A stretch of DNA of 64,000 nt, taken from positions 14,092,001 through 14,156,000 of the forward strand of contig OX335662.1 of assembly GCA_946894095.1 (NCBI GenBank), in the 5' to 3' direction. This DNA is from Incurvaria masculella. Lineage: Eukaryota; Arthropoda; Insecta; Lepidoptera; Incurvariidae. The notes under the pieces are model-generated. The model saw only the letters and a program-made list of their open reading frames with translations, ran no database searches and was not told the origin of the DNA. Of the stretch, positions 1-10,800 are shown piece after piece. The stretch's first letter is position 1; each line of letters begins with the position of its first letter. The position numbers and the translations under genes were made by a program.

Positions 1-2040
1 CACCCCATCATGATCCACTCTGCTACTGTGTTCCCGCCACTTTCCAGACATACAGTTGGTTTTAGCCAGCATAGCTTTAATCTCAGGCACCATCGTTGTA
101 CATTTCTTTGTATTTGAGGCACATATTAATAGAGCTTTGTATGCCAAATATCTGAAATGATTTATACAGTAGTAAAAATTTATTTCTTTTGGTTTATTTT
201 TGGCAATTTTATCAATAATAGAGTTGCACAATCTTATGCCCACTTGCGTTTTATAGATTGGCAAAAATTGGCTCATACGGTCATCATCGCACAATATTGC
301 TAATATAGTACAAAATTTGTTGGCAGATAGACACAGAGTATGGAATGTGTACTTCCATAAGGATTTTTCGGTATTATAGTACATGTTGAAAATGTGAGCG
401 TTGACAGAGAGACTGGATTGATTGATTCTACGTTCAACAAACTTGCCGACATCGACTATAGCTGGAGTGAATACAGTTTTATAGCAGACTTGGCCGCAGA
501 AGGCATCGTGTGAGCGGCCTACTTCTAATGTTGCCGTATTGTAGACGTAGCCCAGGAATGTGATCTGATGGGACACTTGGATGTTAGGATGAATGAAATT
601 GGTGACAGTTTTGGAGTAGTTCAAGTTATTGTACTTTGACAGATTAGTGAGGAACTCTGTAGCATTCTCGAGAGAATCTGTGATGTAGAGATAGTCATCC
701 ACAACTCTGCGAAAAAGTTGGACGCCATCACCTCTGTTAGTGTGTGTGGCCCCCAAGTATTTACTGTCGAGATAGGAGTAGTAGATATCTGAGAGTGCTG
801 GAGAGCTGTGGAGACCCTGCAGCAGGCCGCGTCTCCACGCGTACACCGTGCGACCGCAGCGCAGCAGCAACGACCCTCGCAGATCTGATATCAGTGCTTT
901 GTATTCAGTGGCCATTTTTCTTTTGGTATGCAGATTCGTTTCTCTCTCCCGGCAATTCTTGTAACACTCAGTGAGGATGGTCACGAGAGTGCCCCTGTCA
1001 ATGGACCCAAAAGCATCGGTCAAGTCGGCCTTCACAAAGTATAGCTTTGGCCTCTTCATTTCCACCCATTTCTTAAACAAATTCATGTATTCAGACTCAA
1101 AGCTGGTCTGAGACGGATAAATCGATTTAATTAAGGCCCTTAATAATATTTTTCGGGCCTTCAGTTTTTTTTCAATCTGGTGTTTTGATTTGTAGCGCAC
1201 AATGGGTCTGAATTTATCATTATTTTTCATGATAATGTGTAATTTGGGAATATTTATTAAAAGTTCTTTAAGTTTTAACCTTTCCATGGCACTATATTTC
1301 CGACAACAACTAACCCCAAGGCAATATGCCTCGTGCCTCGATATGACACCGGACTCGATAAGGTCCCGTATCTTGCTGTCCTGATAGCTCTGCCATTGAT
1401 TTTTGGAGAAATAAAATAGCTTCCTTTCATCATCCGTACACTTGGTCGTTGTGACATACAAATTTAATAAAATAATGACGGCCAGCACATTCTTGTAAAT
1501 CCAAAGCAGGAAATAGTACAGAAGAAATTTTTTAACATTTGCATTGATCTCACCGCACCAGGTCAGGGCGTCAAGACGCCAGCGTGCAAGGGGTCGGAGC
1601 AGCATTAAGTGTTGTCCGTGGGCGCTGCGCACCACCTCGCGCACCTGACTGACGAACAGCCTTCGGTTGACGCTGTGCCCGAAGAAGCAGGGTGGCAACA
1701 CCTTTACGAGTGCGGCGCAGCAAGCGTCCGCTACCACCGTCTCGTCGATCGGCTCCAGTGTGGCAGATGTCGGCCGTGCAGACGAAGAGAAACACTCCTG
1801 AAAGTCATCTCTGCACGACCTTTTCAGGTTGTTTTGAAAGTCCGTTAGAAATGTTTGCAATTCGTCGGACAGGAGTCCAACCACGCTGACGCCCGCTGGA
1901 AGAGTCGCGCCTTGCAGTATGCGCTGCAGCAAGTGCGGTGTGTCGTCGCGAAGGGCGTTTCGCAGTTCCGGGTTGCTGCGAGCGGACCGTAGACCCATCT
2001 TGTGCACGAAACACTGGGCCACACACACTGGAACCTCCAT
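1..2040 (-). CDS. TERT: telomerase reverse transcriptase, 3' end cut by the window edge
   Basis: Catalytic subunit of telomerase, which extends chromosome ends from an RNA template in the nucleus. The minus strand is open without a stop from an ATG at 2040-2038 to the left edge (680 codons). An in-frame TAA lies six codons upstream of this ATG, which supports the start. Visible in order: FYFSKNQWQSY (about residues 209-219, T region), KLHIIMKNNDKFRPI (266-280, motifs 1/2), LYFVKADLTDAFGSID (333-348, motif A, Asp339), RRGLLQG (403-409, motif B'), RRVVDDYLYIT (444-454, motif C, Asp448/Asp449), YNNLNYSKTVTNF (motif D) and FLGYVY (motif E), then a C-terminal extension. The three catalytic aspartates are intact. 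The protein begins almost at the RNA-binding domain with no TEN domain, as reported for silkworm and flour beetle TERT. No introns and no frameshifts. Silkworm TERT is about 700 residues, so few codons should be missing. Assignment is by motif recognition and is strong. Confidence 0.93.
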   Translation of the reverse strand, partial: MEVPVCVAQCFVHKMGLRSARSNPELRNALRDDTPHLLQRILQGATLPAGVSVVGLLSDELQTFLTDFQNNLKRSCRDDFQECFSSSARPTSATLEPIDETVVADACCAALVKVLPPCFFGHSVNRRLFVSQVREVVRSAHGQHLMLLRPLARWRLDALTWCGEINANVKKFLLYYFLLWIYKNVLAVIILLNLYVTTTKCTDDERKLFYFSKNQWQSYQDSKIRDLIESGVISRHEAYCLGVSCCRKYSAMERLKLKELLINIPKLHIIMKNNDKFRPIVRYKSKHQIEKKLKARKILLRALIKSIYPSQTSFESEYMNLFKKWVEMKRPKLYFVKADLTDAFGSIDRGTLVTILTECYKNCRERETNLHTKRKMATEYKALISDLRGSLLLRCGRTVYAWRRGLLQGLHSSPALSDIYYSYLDSKYLGATHTNRGDGVQLFRRVVDDYLYITDSLENATEFLTNLSKYNNLNYSKTVTNFIHPNIQVSHQITFLGYVYNTATLEVGRSHDAFCGQVCYKTVFTPAIVDVGKFVERRINQSSLSVNAHIFNMYYNTEKSLWKYTFHTLCLSANKFCTILAILCDDDRMSQFLPIYKTQVGIRLCNSIIDKIAKNKPKEINFYYCINHFRYLAYKALLICASNTKKCTTMVPEIKAMLAKTNCMSGKWREHSSRVDHDGV

Positions 2041-2091
2041 TAGATACCTACATTACAAATACTAATGTTCAACAAAATTCTTTCAATTCTT

Positions 2092-2199
2092 TCACCTGTC
2101 AAAACTTACTGCGAGATTAGTATCGGACTAACCATACAAAACCCGGTTTAGTACGAACTTAAAGCGCGCACTAAAGTCAGTCCGCCCTATCTGAATAGA
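2092..2199 (-). mobile_element. 108-bp MITE (GGTTAGTCCGA family)
   Basis: Reverse-complement match over its whole length to 13191-13290, which is inserted inside a (GGAC)n repeat. Internal inverted motifs GTCCGACTAAC and GGTTAGTCCGAT are seen in the second copy. Confidence 0.65.
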
Positions 2200-2265
2200 G
2201 CTGTTTGAGATTTTCCACAAAGTTTTGTCCATCGCACCGGTACTTGAGTACTTTCAAATAAAACC

Positions 2266-2725
2266 AGTGTTACCGATTAAAACTCTTCAAATTTCCCAAA
2301 AACTTTCGAAATCCGTAAAAATCCGGAATTAGAAGTTTTCATTAAAATTTTATTATTTTTCTTCATCTTGCTTAAAAATGTCAAAGAGAAAATAAAAGGT
2401 CGTGCAGCCCATAGAAATAGGATGCACAGTACGCTGGGGTGGGCGCGCATGCTAGGTCTGTGGGGCAGCCGACGACGACGGCAAACCGAGGTCCAAACCT
2501 CGGTCCAGACAACTTTTGGGAGGAAATGAAATCCAAAGTTGTCCCAATTGCTTTAATATTCGTAAGATGCAGCCAATGACGTTGATGAGCTTCAAAAGAA
2601 AGGGGAATTCCCGCGGATTGCCCAATACCCCGACGAGACGAGACACTTGCATTCCCCCGCCATTTTCCCCACAAGACCTCAAATTCCAGGTAGTTCGGGG
2701 AAACGGAGAGCGATCGGCAACGCTG
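2266..2725 (+). mobile_element. MITE with CGGCAACG ends, copy A
   Basis: Outer end reads GTTACCGATTAAAACTCTTC and inner end reads CGATCGGCAACGCTG. The whole length is similar to 4129-4512 in reverse complement, with shared internal blocks such as GACAACTTTGGATTT and CTTGTGGGGAAAATGG. The shared ends suggest a terminal-inverted-repeat element about 0.4-0.46 kb long. No coding capacity. Confidence 0.7.
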
Positions 2726-2879
2726 AATAAAACTGACATTTTGGCACTAGCGTTGCTCGTTAGCAAGATTTTCGCAATCCGGGTCTAACCGAACGACCCG
2801 AAAATTGAACGGGTATTTCTGACCCGTTCGTTCATTCGTATGGGTGGTCTATGCGTCCCGAGGGCTACTCTTGAAATGC

Positions 2880-2919
2880 AAATTTAGTGATGAGTCACAG
2901 ATGACTCATCACTAAATTT
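2880..2919. repeat. perfect 18-bp hairpin
   Basis: AAATTTAGTGATGAGTCA is followed after 4 bases by its exact reverse complement. Flanking sequences (CTACTCTTGAAAT nearby, repeated at about 2937-2950) suggest a small repeated motif. Function unknown. Confidence 0.8.
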
Positions 2920-3129
2920 TAATTTCAAGAAAGGAGGCTACTCTTGAAATTCAAATTCACCGGAAAGTCCCAGTGAGTTACAGGTGACTCCCGGGTGCGT
3001 CTCTTGGGGCTTATCATAAAATACAGATGCACCGTTGAGTCTCTTACTACTTACTTACTTATACTTTCATATACTTTCATGCTCGAAGTGCAGTACGACC
3101 ACAGAATACATCCTATTTGTTGGCGAACC

Positions 3130-3300
3130 AAAGGCTCGAAGCCTAGTGGCGCAAGAACTTGCCTAGCATACTAGAGGTCTGGGTTCAAATCCTCGCCCCG
3201 TTCGTGCACAACTTTCTTTCTCTTCCTGAGTTTGATAAGCGCATTTCGTCTCGAATGCGAGCTGCTCCATGGTTCGGAATCCTTGTAAAACTGTAGGTTC
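3130..3300 (+). repeat. tRNA-derived SINE head, truncated copy
   Basis: Contains an A-box-like TAGTGGCGCAAG and a B-box GGGTTCAAATCC about 40 bp later, then TCGCCCCGTTCGTGCAC and GAGCTGCTCCATGGTTCGG, which match the fuller minus-strand copy at 24490-24895. It lacks the shared body and tail. Confidence 0.7.
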
Positions 3301-3419
3301 CCAGTCATCTCATTCAGTCGGCCGAATCGGTAGAAAATACGGGTCGCGTAGACACGGATCTTTGCGAACAAGAGAGGCGTTCGGTCGTTCAGAACAGACG
3401 AGTCGGGTCTTCAGAGTAA

Positions 3420-3753
3420 GCAGTCTGAGTTCTCACCGAAATTGGCGTTTACGGCAAACCGATCGACTGGCGTTTTCTCCAAACTCCATACAAGTTTTTA
3501 CTAGATATTCTGTGGTTTTACTTCTTCAAGCTGTCAAAGTCAAACGCGGACTTCCGATTTGTATGAAAACGCGGAGTGGACGTAAACGGCAACGTCGACG
3601 TATTTACGGCAACGTCGAGTAAGCTGTCAAATCAAGCTCGGACTCGCAAATGTTAGTTCGCTTAACGCCCGCTGCGCGCGCTCTTCAATTTCTCCATACA
3701 ATTGAAAACGCCAGTCGATCGGTTTGCCGTAACGCCAATTTAGGTGACAACTT
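3420..3753 (+). mobile_element. MITE, GGCGTTTACG-end family, full copy
   Basis: Begins GTCTGAGTTCTCACC..TTGGCGTTTACGG and ends in the inverted counterpart GTAACGCCAATTTAGGTGACAAC. It is about 334 bp long and non-coding. Related copies or parts lie at 10075-10977 (split), 22355-22632, 24899-25005 and 25462-25652. Confidence 0.75.
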
Positions 3754-3755
3754 AG

Positions 3756-3913
3756 CCCCGGTTGCACGAAGAGACGGCCGAGTTAATCAATGTTTAAACA
3801 CGTCACTTTTAGTGATCCGCATAGAGTTCCTTCCATACTGTCCACACAAAGTGACGTGGTTGATCATACTTTGACGTTGATTTTGATTTTTTGTCCTTTC
3901 GTGCACTCGGCCC
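3756..3913 (+). mobile_element. hairpin MITE (GGCCGAGTTAATCAATG family), copy 1
   Basis: Nearly identical to 7164-7324. It contains AACACGTCACTTTT and its inverse AAAGTGACGTG, which gives a stem-loop. The ends carry AGCCCCGGTTGCAC and GTGCACTCGGCCCT. A third, diverged copy is at 40478-40572. Confidence 0.75.
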
Positions 3914-4128
3914 TTAGACTACCGGCTCTGACCCGTTCGTTAGCGAACGATCCATCGCTCAGAGCACAGAGCACCTTACTACTGACGGTGCCCTGCATCT
4001 ACATCGTCTATAACTCCGTCTTCAAGCTTCATCGCTTATATTTGCATCGCCAACATATGCATTGCCGATATCTCCATCGCCGGCCGGAGACACATCTGCG
4101 TGACCGTCACGTCACGTTAATGTGTTAG

Positions 4129-4512
4129 CAGCGTTGCCGATCGCTCCCCGATTCCCCGTTCCGCTGGAACTTCTAGGTCTTGTGGGGAAAATGGTGGGAA
4201 ATGCAACTGTCGGGAAATTGGCCAATCTGCTGGGAATTTAGATTTTTTTTTTTTATATTCCAAAAATATCCCCAATATTCAACTACTTTCCATTTTGACA
4301 TATTGGCTGCACAACTTTTTTTTGCTCATTCGAAGCAATCGGGACAACTTTGGATTTACCGAAAACCATAAAAAAATTACTACGCGACCATTTTTTTTTT
4401 GCTTTTTAAAATTTTTCAAAGAAAACTTGGTTATTATTCCGGAGTTTTACGGATTTCGGGGAATCCTAAGAACGTTTTTGGGGAATTTGAAGAGTTGTAG
4501 TCGGCAACGTTG
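4129..4512 (-). mobile_element. MITE with CGGCAACG ends, copy B (inverted relative to copy A)
   Basis: Begins CAGCGTTGCCGATCGC and ends TCGGCAACGTTG, so its own ends are inverted repeats. It pairs with copy A about 1.4 kb away in the opposite orientation, and the two could form a large fold-back. Confidence 0.7.
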
Positions 4513-4756
4513 TGTGTCTACCAACCAGTCAATCAGTGCCGATCATTTCGGAAAGTCGGTCGGATCGGTTATTGTGCTTCTTGTTCGCGTAGTGTAGTTG
4601 TAGGTAGCGTCATGTTGGTGTTTTAAAATTGTTGGTTTATTTGTCTCTAAAATGGATGCGATAAATTTGCTAAAAATGTAAAGTGAGCCTGTCCTTGTTC
4701 AGTGCTAGTGTGCTGTGTTGTGAGGCTGTGTGGCTGTGTCGTGTGATGTGGAGACG

Positions 4757-4832
4757 ATGCTTCCAACCAGCGCCTTGTTTGGTTTCTTTTGCCTGCTTCT
4801 TCTAGCCTTGACAAAGGAATCCCTTCAGAGCA
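4757..4832 (+). CDS. ADAM exon 1: start codon and signal peptide
   Basis: ATG at 4757 begins a hydrophobic leader (MLPTSALFGFFCLLLLALT) of signal-peptide type. The exon ends at the donor CA|GTAAGT in phase 1. An in-frame GTG upstream at 4730 is not a credible eukaryotic start. The next coding exon is 29 kb away, but its first two bases complete the split codon in the correct frame. An alternative or additional 5' exon inside intron 1 cannot be excluded. Confidence 0.75.
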
Positions 4833-7800
4833 GTAAGTTAGCCTTTGTTGCTGTTTGCTTATTTACGTCAGAACTAATTTCTCGGATGGAGCCCAACCTG
4901 ACCACAGAAGCAGTATAATACTATTTAGTTGGGCTTGGTGGTACTTACATACCCATACCAGCCTGTTTCTTAATGTAACTTTCAAGTAAATGTAAAAATT
5001 GGATAAACTTGGTTCTTCTTCTTTTCAGGGTCATACTATTGGATCCCTTTTTATGACTTTCGCGCATCTAACACATTTCGCCAATGTCAAAGTTCATAGC
5101 TATATACAAATAATGGAAAAGGTTTTGAAATTAGTTTATTTGCAATGATAAATGAAGCAAGTAACTTTAGAATTTTAAAGTTAGATGAAGAGAGCAAGCA
5201 ATTTATATTGGTTGAAAGAGGAATTTGGAGTAGAGGGAGATAATCGTATAAAGGAGCAGCTTCATTAATCAGGACAACAGAAAAAAACCGGCCAAGTGCG
5301 AGTCGGACTCGCACACGAAGGGTTCCGTACCATCGTAAAAAAATGTATACAAAACCCCCTTTAATTTTAATTATTTCTAAATCTTACCTATTTGTTGTTA
5401 TAGCGGCAAAATAAATACACACTCTGTGAAAATTTCAGCTGTCTATCTGTTACGGTTACTGAGATACAGCCCTGTGACAGACGGACAGACGGACGGACGG
5501 ACAGCGGAGGCTTATTACTAAGCCTCCGCTGTCCGTCCGTCCGTTTTCACCCTTTGGGTACGGAACCCTAAAAAATGAGGCGGGGATGGAATATAATTGT
5601 GGATTTTTTTTTGTCTCTGTCTCAGTGTAGACAATTTGCCAACTTTGTTTCACTTCTTGATTTTTTAACTCTTTTTCTTATGTACATACTAGGTATTTTA
5701 TTTCGATTAATTTATAATGAACATTATCACATATAAGCTTCTGGCATTCAATCTTTAAGTATTGATGGTTTGATGAGATAATTGGTGAACATAATTCAGT
5801 GAAGTGAGGGAATGAAAAACAAATATGCTATGAAAAATATTTATTTTAAAACTCAAATGTTTGCAAAAGAAAATTATTTTTTTAAAAATCAAAGCCGAGT
5901 CAAATAGCGGATAAATAATAAATCTTCATACAAAATGTTCTTGTCTTTGGTTTGAGTCAGGATAACTTTTTCGAAAACAAGAATATAAATTTAATTTAAG
6001 GTGGCCCAACCCGGTAGGACTAACTCATTCGTGGGCACGGTACAATGCCGTGCTGTTGCATGCGTGCGTGCGTGCATGGTATGTTTTGCTGGTTCGGGTT
6101 CAGCCTTGCAGTATTTTCGTAAAGTAGTTCTTTTTACTGGGCTCTTTCTTCAATTAATGTGTCCTTGCTTCTTGGTCCATTATACATACATACATGTCAC
6201 ATTCCTTGGAATAAGCGACGTACCTGCTTAGTACGAAAAAGTATATTAACTTTAGAGGTGAATTACTCAACGATAAAAAATAAAGACATCTGAAAAAGAT
6301 TTGTCATCAGACATAGCTTGTTTCATTAAGATTTATAATCATATTGGTTTTTGTTTGACTTTTGACTACAGTAAAATAAAGAAATAATGAAACTTAAAGG
6401 GGGGCCCCATACAAAAAAAATATTTTTTTTGTGTTAACTCTTGTGCGATGGCACGGAACCCTTCGTGTGCCAGTCCGACCCGCACTTGGCTGAATTTTTC
6501 ATTTATGATATTACTGGATTGGTGAATTGTGAAAAGATATTTCTTTTAATTTCATATTCTTGCTTAGTCAGTTGGCAGCCCATGATATTTCCGGTGATTC
6601 TCGCACTCCTAAAATAACAGTAAATGGTCACCGTTGGCTGGTTGATTCCTGTCACAGGATATACAGTATATTTGCCCATGCAAATTGGAGTCGCGTAGGC
6701 ATTTCCAACGGATCTACCTGCCTGGGTAGTTACAATCTGTGTCGTGTGATCGGAATATATAATCTGCACAATAGAGCAGCCATTTAAACTACCAAACTGC
6801 CTGGCTTGTGCCACCGTCCCGCAAAGTTCAGATTATTTCCATGAATATTTCCTTAAATAAATACAAGCTTCGCTGTGATGGAAAGAATTGCTGGTTGCAC
6901 AATTATGTGATTTTTAAAATACCTCATTACTTATTAATGCCCATCTAGGCCACTTTATTAGTAAGAAATCATTTTCATTTTTGCAATGACAGACCTATGA
7001 CAGACGAGCTAGCATGGACGGAATGGGCAGTCCGATCATTACGTCGTCGGGGTGATCCTGTCCAGCCCATGCAAGTTTTGACCTGTTTACTACAACACTG
7101 CAGATCGCAGTGTTGTAACCTGATGTTAATTAGATACTTACATTTACACATTAGCATAATCTAAGCCCCGGTTGCACAAAGAAACGGCCGAGTTAATCAA
7201 TGTTCAAACACGTCACTTTTAGTGATCCGCAAAGAGTTCCTTCCATACTGTCCACACAAAGTGACGTGTTTGATCATACTTTGACGTTGATTTTGATTTT
7301 TTGTGCTTTCGTGCACTCGGCCCTAAGTATTTTCCTGTTCATGTGACGATGCAGTTCTGCTTCACTGTTCCATCAGTTGTATTGACACCTAAACGGAGCG
7401 AAATAATTTCTGAAAGCATAGTGCTCACACATTGGTTGTGTCTATTCTGACAGGAAAGTACACATGTCACCAATATCACATTGTATTAATTTAAGGGTAC
7501 ATTTTAGCGGCGGCGGAGGAAACGTTGGTGCGGCCTGGGGTGATGGCAGATGTTCGACCTCCATGACGCCGCCGCCGCCGCCGCAGAGCACCGCCGTCGC
7601 CTCGGGCATTGCTCTTGAACCCTAATGTTGCTAATAGGGTTGCCAAATGTTAATCATGTATTTTTGAATCCCACGGTATAGGTTGATAGCTATTTTTCGA
7701 ATACAGCATGCTTGAAAGCTTTCTGCAAAATATTATTTTAACGATCGGGCCATGCCTCACTACAATATACCCACAGAAGAGGGAAGGAAGGAGAAGTGCC

Positions 7801-10800
7801 TTGTGGTCGTTACTTGGGACTGCCAAAATAGACAAATTGTTCATGTCATCCAATTGTAATTGGCCGCACGTCGTTTGGCGCACAGTCCAAACATCGCCAC
7901 CGCGTGCAAATGTACTCCCGAAATGCGTTCACCACAGTTCCCTCCCTCCAATATGTCTGAGAATATCTTTGTCCGTGGTGACTGCTATTCAGGTGGGGCG
8001 TCCTACCGCAAGCCGCGCGGGCGTTGCGACACTCTGATCCCACTTCACCTCCGCGTGATGCAAGCGCTTCAGAGCAATCGCTTTGCGATGTGCTCCTGGA
8101 CTTTTGAATACGACCATCGTTAAGAACGTCGTAAAGTCAATGGGCCCTGAGATTTGAAAATTTGAAGAAATACTCATTGGTCAAGGCACATATTTACACG
8201 CCAATTTTGAATGAACTAGTAAAATTCTCTTCCGGGCTCCAACGGTTTCCTAGTAAACTTCCCTAGTAATTTTAGTAAAAGAATGTATGTTTTTATTTCT
8301 ATGTAACGCACATATTGCATTTTATGCACAGTAAAAAAGACTTCTTTTTACAATGTTTATTAGCCAACATTTTCCAATCTAAAATGTAAATAAAAAATAT
8401 ACAAACATACGTACGTACGTTTTTACAATGTATTTTAGATTCCAAAATTTCCAAAACCTAGTAAAATATTTAGAGCGTGTCAACAGTGTTATAGTTATAT
8501 TTTGATACCTATACGATAGGTATGTTTAGAAACTAGGAGACATTTGGTCTTGTAGCGCGTAGGAGGTGCACTAGATGGCACATCTCATTCCTTTTTAGAT
8601 CTGAGGCTATGACGACACTCTTTATATACCTTCATTAATTGGTATTAATTGTTAATTAGTTTCGAGTTGGCCTCAGCTTAAATTCCAACCTTGGCCTCGT
8701 ACTTTGGTTATATGTTGGACGTACCCACACCACCGGGAGCATCGACTATTTGTACCTACCTATTGCTAGCGTATCAGAAGCGGGCACTTGGTTGTTTAAC
8801 CTGCGTGTTCACTGTTCACGGGGTGCGAGATTGGGCGGACTGAATGCGGCAAAAAATTGTTCGTCACTTCTGTTATGATCAATTAATTTTTTTCTAAATA
8901 ATATTAATATGAATAAATTAATTGAAAGCATAAAATCAAACAAATAATTGGATTTTATTGTTTTATTTTATCGTACACAATAACCTAACTGATACTGATC
9001 TGACCTGACCGATAATTCCATAAAATAAATGTAAGCAAAGTAAGTACTCATATTTTTTTTGTTTGTATGTTATATTTAGGTAGTAGTTAATTACATATTT
9101 CATTAATTTGATGTTATTCAATGACATTTTGAAGTATTTTGGATTTCGGATCTTGGTTCAACCCCGGCATTGAAAAATTCTCCTTGTTTTCTATCCAGTT
9201 AAGTGTAGCCGCGCTCATAAAGGGATGCATGGCATGGCACCTAATTCCTCAGAAATGTGGTGTATTGGGCTAATATGACAGGAGTTTTGTATTAGTCATA
9301 TATGTCAGTTCCAAAAAATATAAAAAGGGTGGTACCACTGTAAATTCATTCGCCGGGTGAACAGGCAAGCAAAGCATTAAATCTGACGGTTAGTTAGGTA
9401 CATATCGTGCCGTGCTAACTGTTAAACGACGTGTTCGGCCAAGGGAACTGACATTTACCAGTTACCTAGTATGGTCCGAAATGCAACTAAACGTCAATTT
9501 TATTCACTCTCTTTCCTATTCACCCGGAGCGTGAATGCACAATGGTAACCCGCAGATCCGGCGAAGTGCAGCGGACTTGGCCCGCGGTTCACTCAACTCG
9601 GATCTCGGATCGAAATACTCGTGCGTGGAGTCTCCCGTCGCACCCCGCGCCCCTCACTCCTCACTCCGCGCCCGTACCACTACTGCCAAACATTTATTTC
9701 GGTACCGCATCGTCTTGCTATCGTTTTGCAGCTGCGTATTGTCACCGAAGCATCGTCGGCTCTTTGCGAATTGATTCCCTCCCGAGCCCCCAAATGGGTC
9801 GTTTGGGTCTTTTACTCCCAGGATTTTCAAGTAACTGTCATTTGCTATGTAAAACAATTGTTTAGTTTTCGAGTAAAACTCGTGATAGGTAAATGCTAAT
9901 TGAAAACTGGGTATCCTAAAAAGAGCGGCCGCAGTATATCCATTTTTATTTAAAAACATTTTATTAGAAAATAATTTTAAAAGAAATAGAGATTCGATTC
10001 TGTGTAGAATATAGCTCGTAACTGCTGGCGCCCAGCAGGGTAGCTGGTTCGGGCCAGTACGTACCAGAGCCCCTAGTCCGAATTGTCACCTAAATTCGCG
10101 TTTACGCCAAACCGACCGATGGCGTTTTCAAATGTATGGAGAATTGGAGATGGAATTGGGCGCTAAGCGAACTAACATTTACGAGTCCAAGTTTGATTTG
10201 ACAGCTTACGTATCGTCGCCGTAAATACGTTGACGTTGCCGTTTACGACTCCACGTTTTCATACACATTGGTAGTCCTAGTTTGATTTTGACAGGATGAA
10301 GTAAGTCAAACCTCAGAATAACAGCTTGCATCTTCGGATTCAGTTGATTGTCACGTCGCGTCGTCTCGTCGTTATTCTATCTATTCTAGTCTATTTCCGC
10401 TAAACTGCATATGTAAGGCCGATTACATCAGTTACATAAGGGGCTTAAGTTTAAATTTAACCTCATTTGAGAAATCAAAGCAACAGGTCCAGCTATCGTC
10501 TCTTTCAGGTGCAGGAGGTGGTATTATCCTCAAATATCTGACAGACGGACAATGTGCCCCTCTACAGACAAGTATGAGGGCAATCGAGGAGGCAATGGAG
10601 CTGACATCCATCGAATCTCATATGTGGCGGCTGGAAGGCAGTGGGAAGCCGGAGCGGCGCCGGATGGCGTGACGTCGGCGCGTCACACGTGTCGCGGAGT
10701 GCGTGTGACGAGCGCCGCGCAGCCCGCCGCGCCGCCGCCATGCGCCATGGGAAACCGTTTCACTGTCTCGAGGACATTCGCTTCTGATCTGAACTGCACA

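Larger units (their letters stand above)
2041..4756. other. TERT/ADAM intergenic region, mostly small transposable elements
   Basis: The two genes are head to head, 2.7 kb apart. The interval holds a 108-bp MITE (2092-2199), two oppositely oriented copies of a CGGCAACG-ended MITE (2266-2725 and 4129-4512), a perfect 18-bp hairpin (2880-2919), a tRNA-like SINE head (about 3130-3300), a complete MITE with GGCGTTTACG ends (3420-3753) and a hairpin MITE (3756-3913). Sequence from about 4515 to 4756 should include the ADAM promoter and 5' UTR. I see no convincing TATA box or other core promoter element for either gene. Confidence 0.6.
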
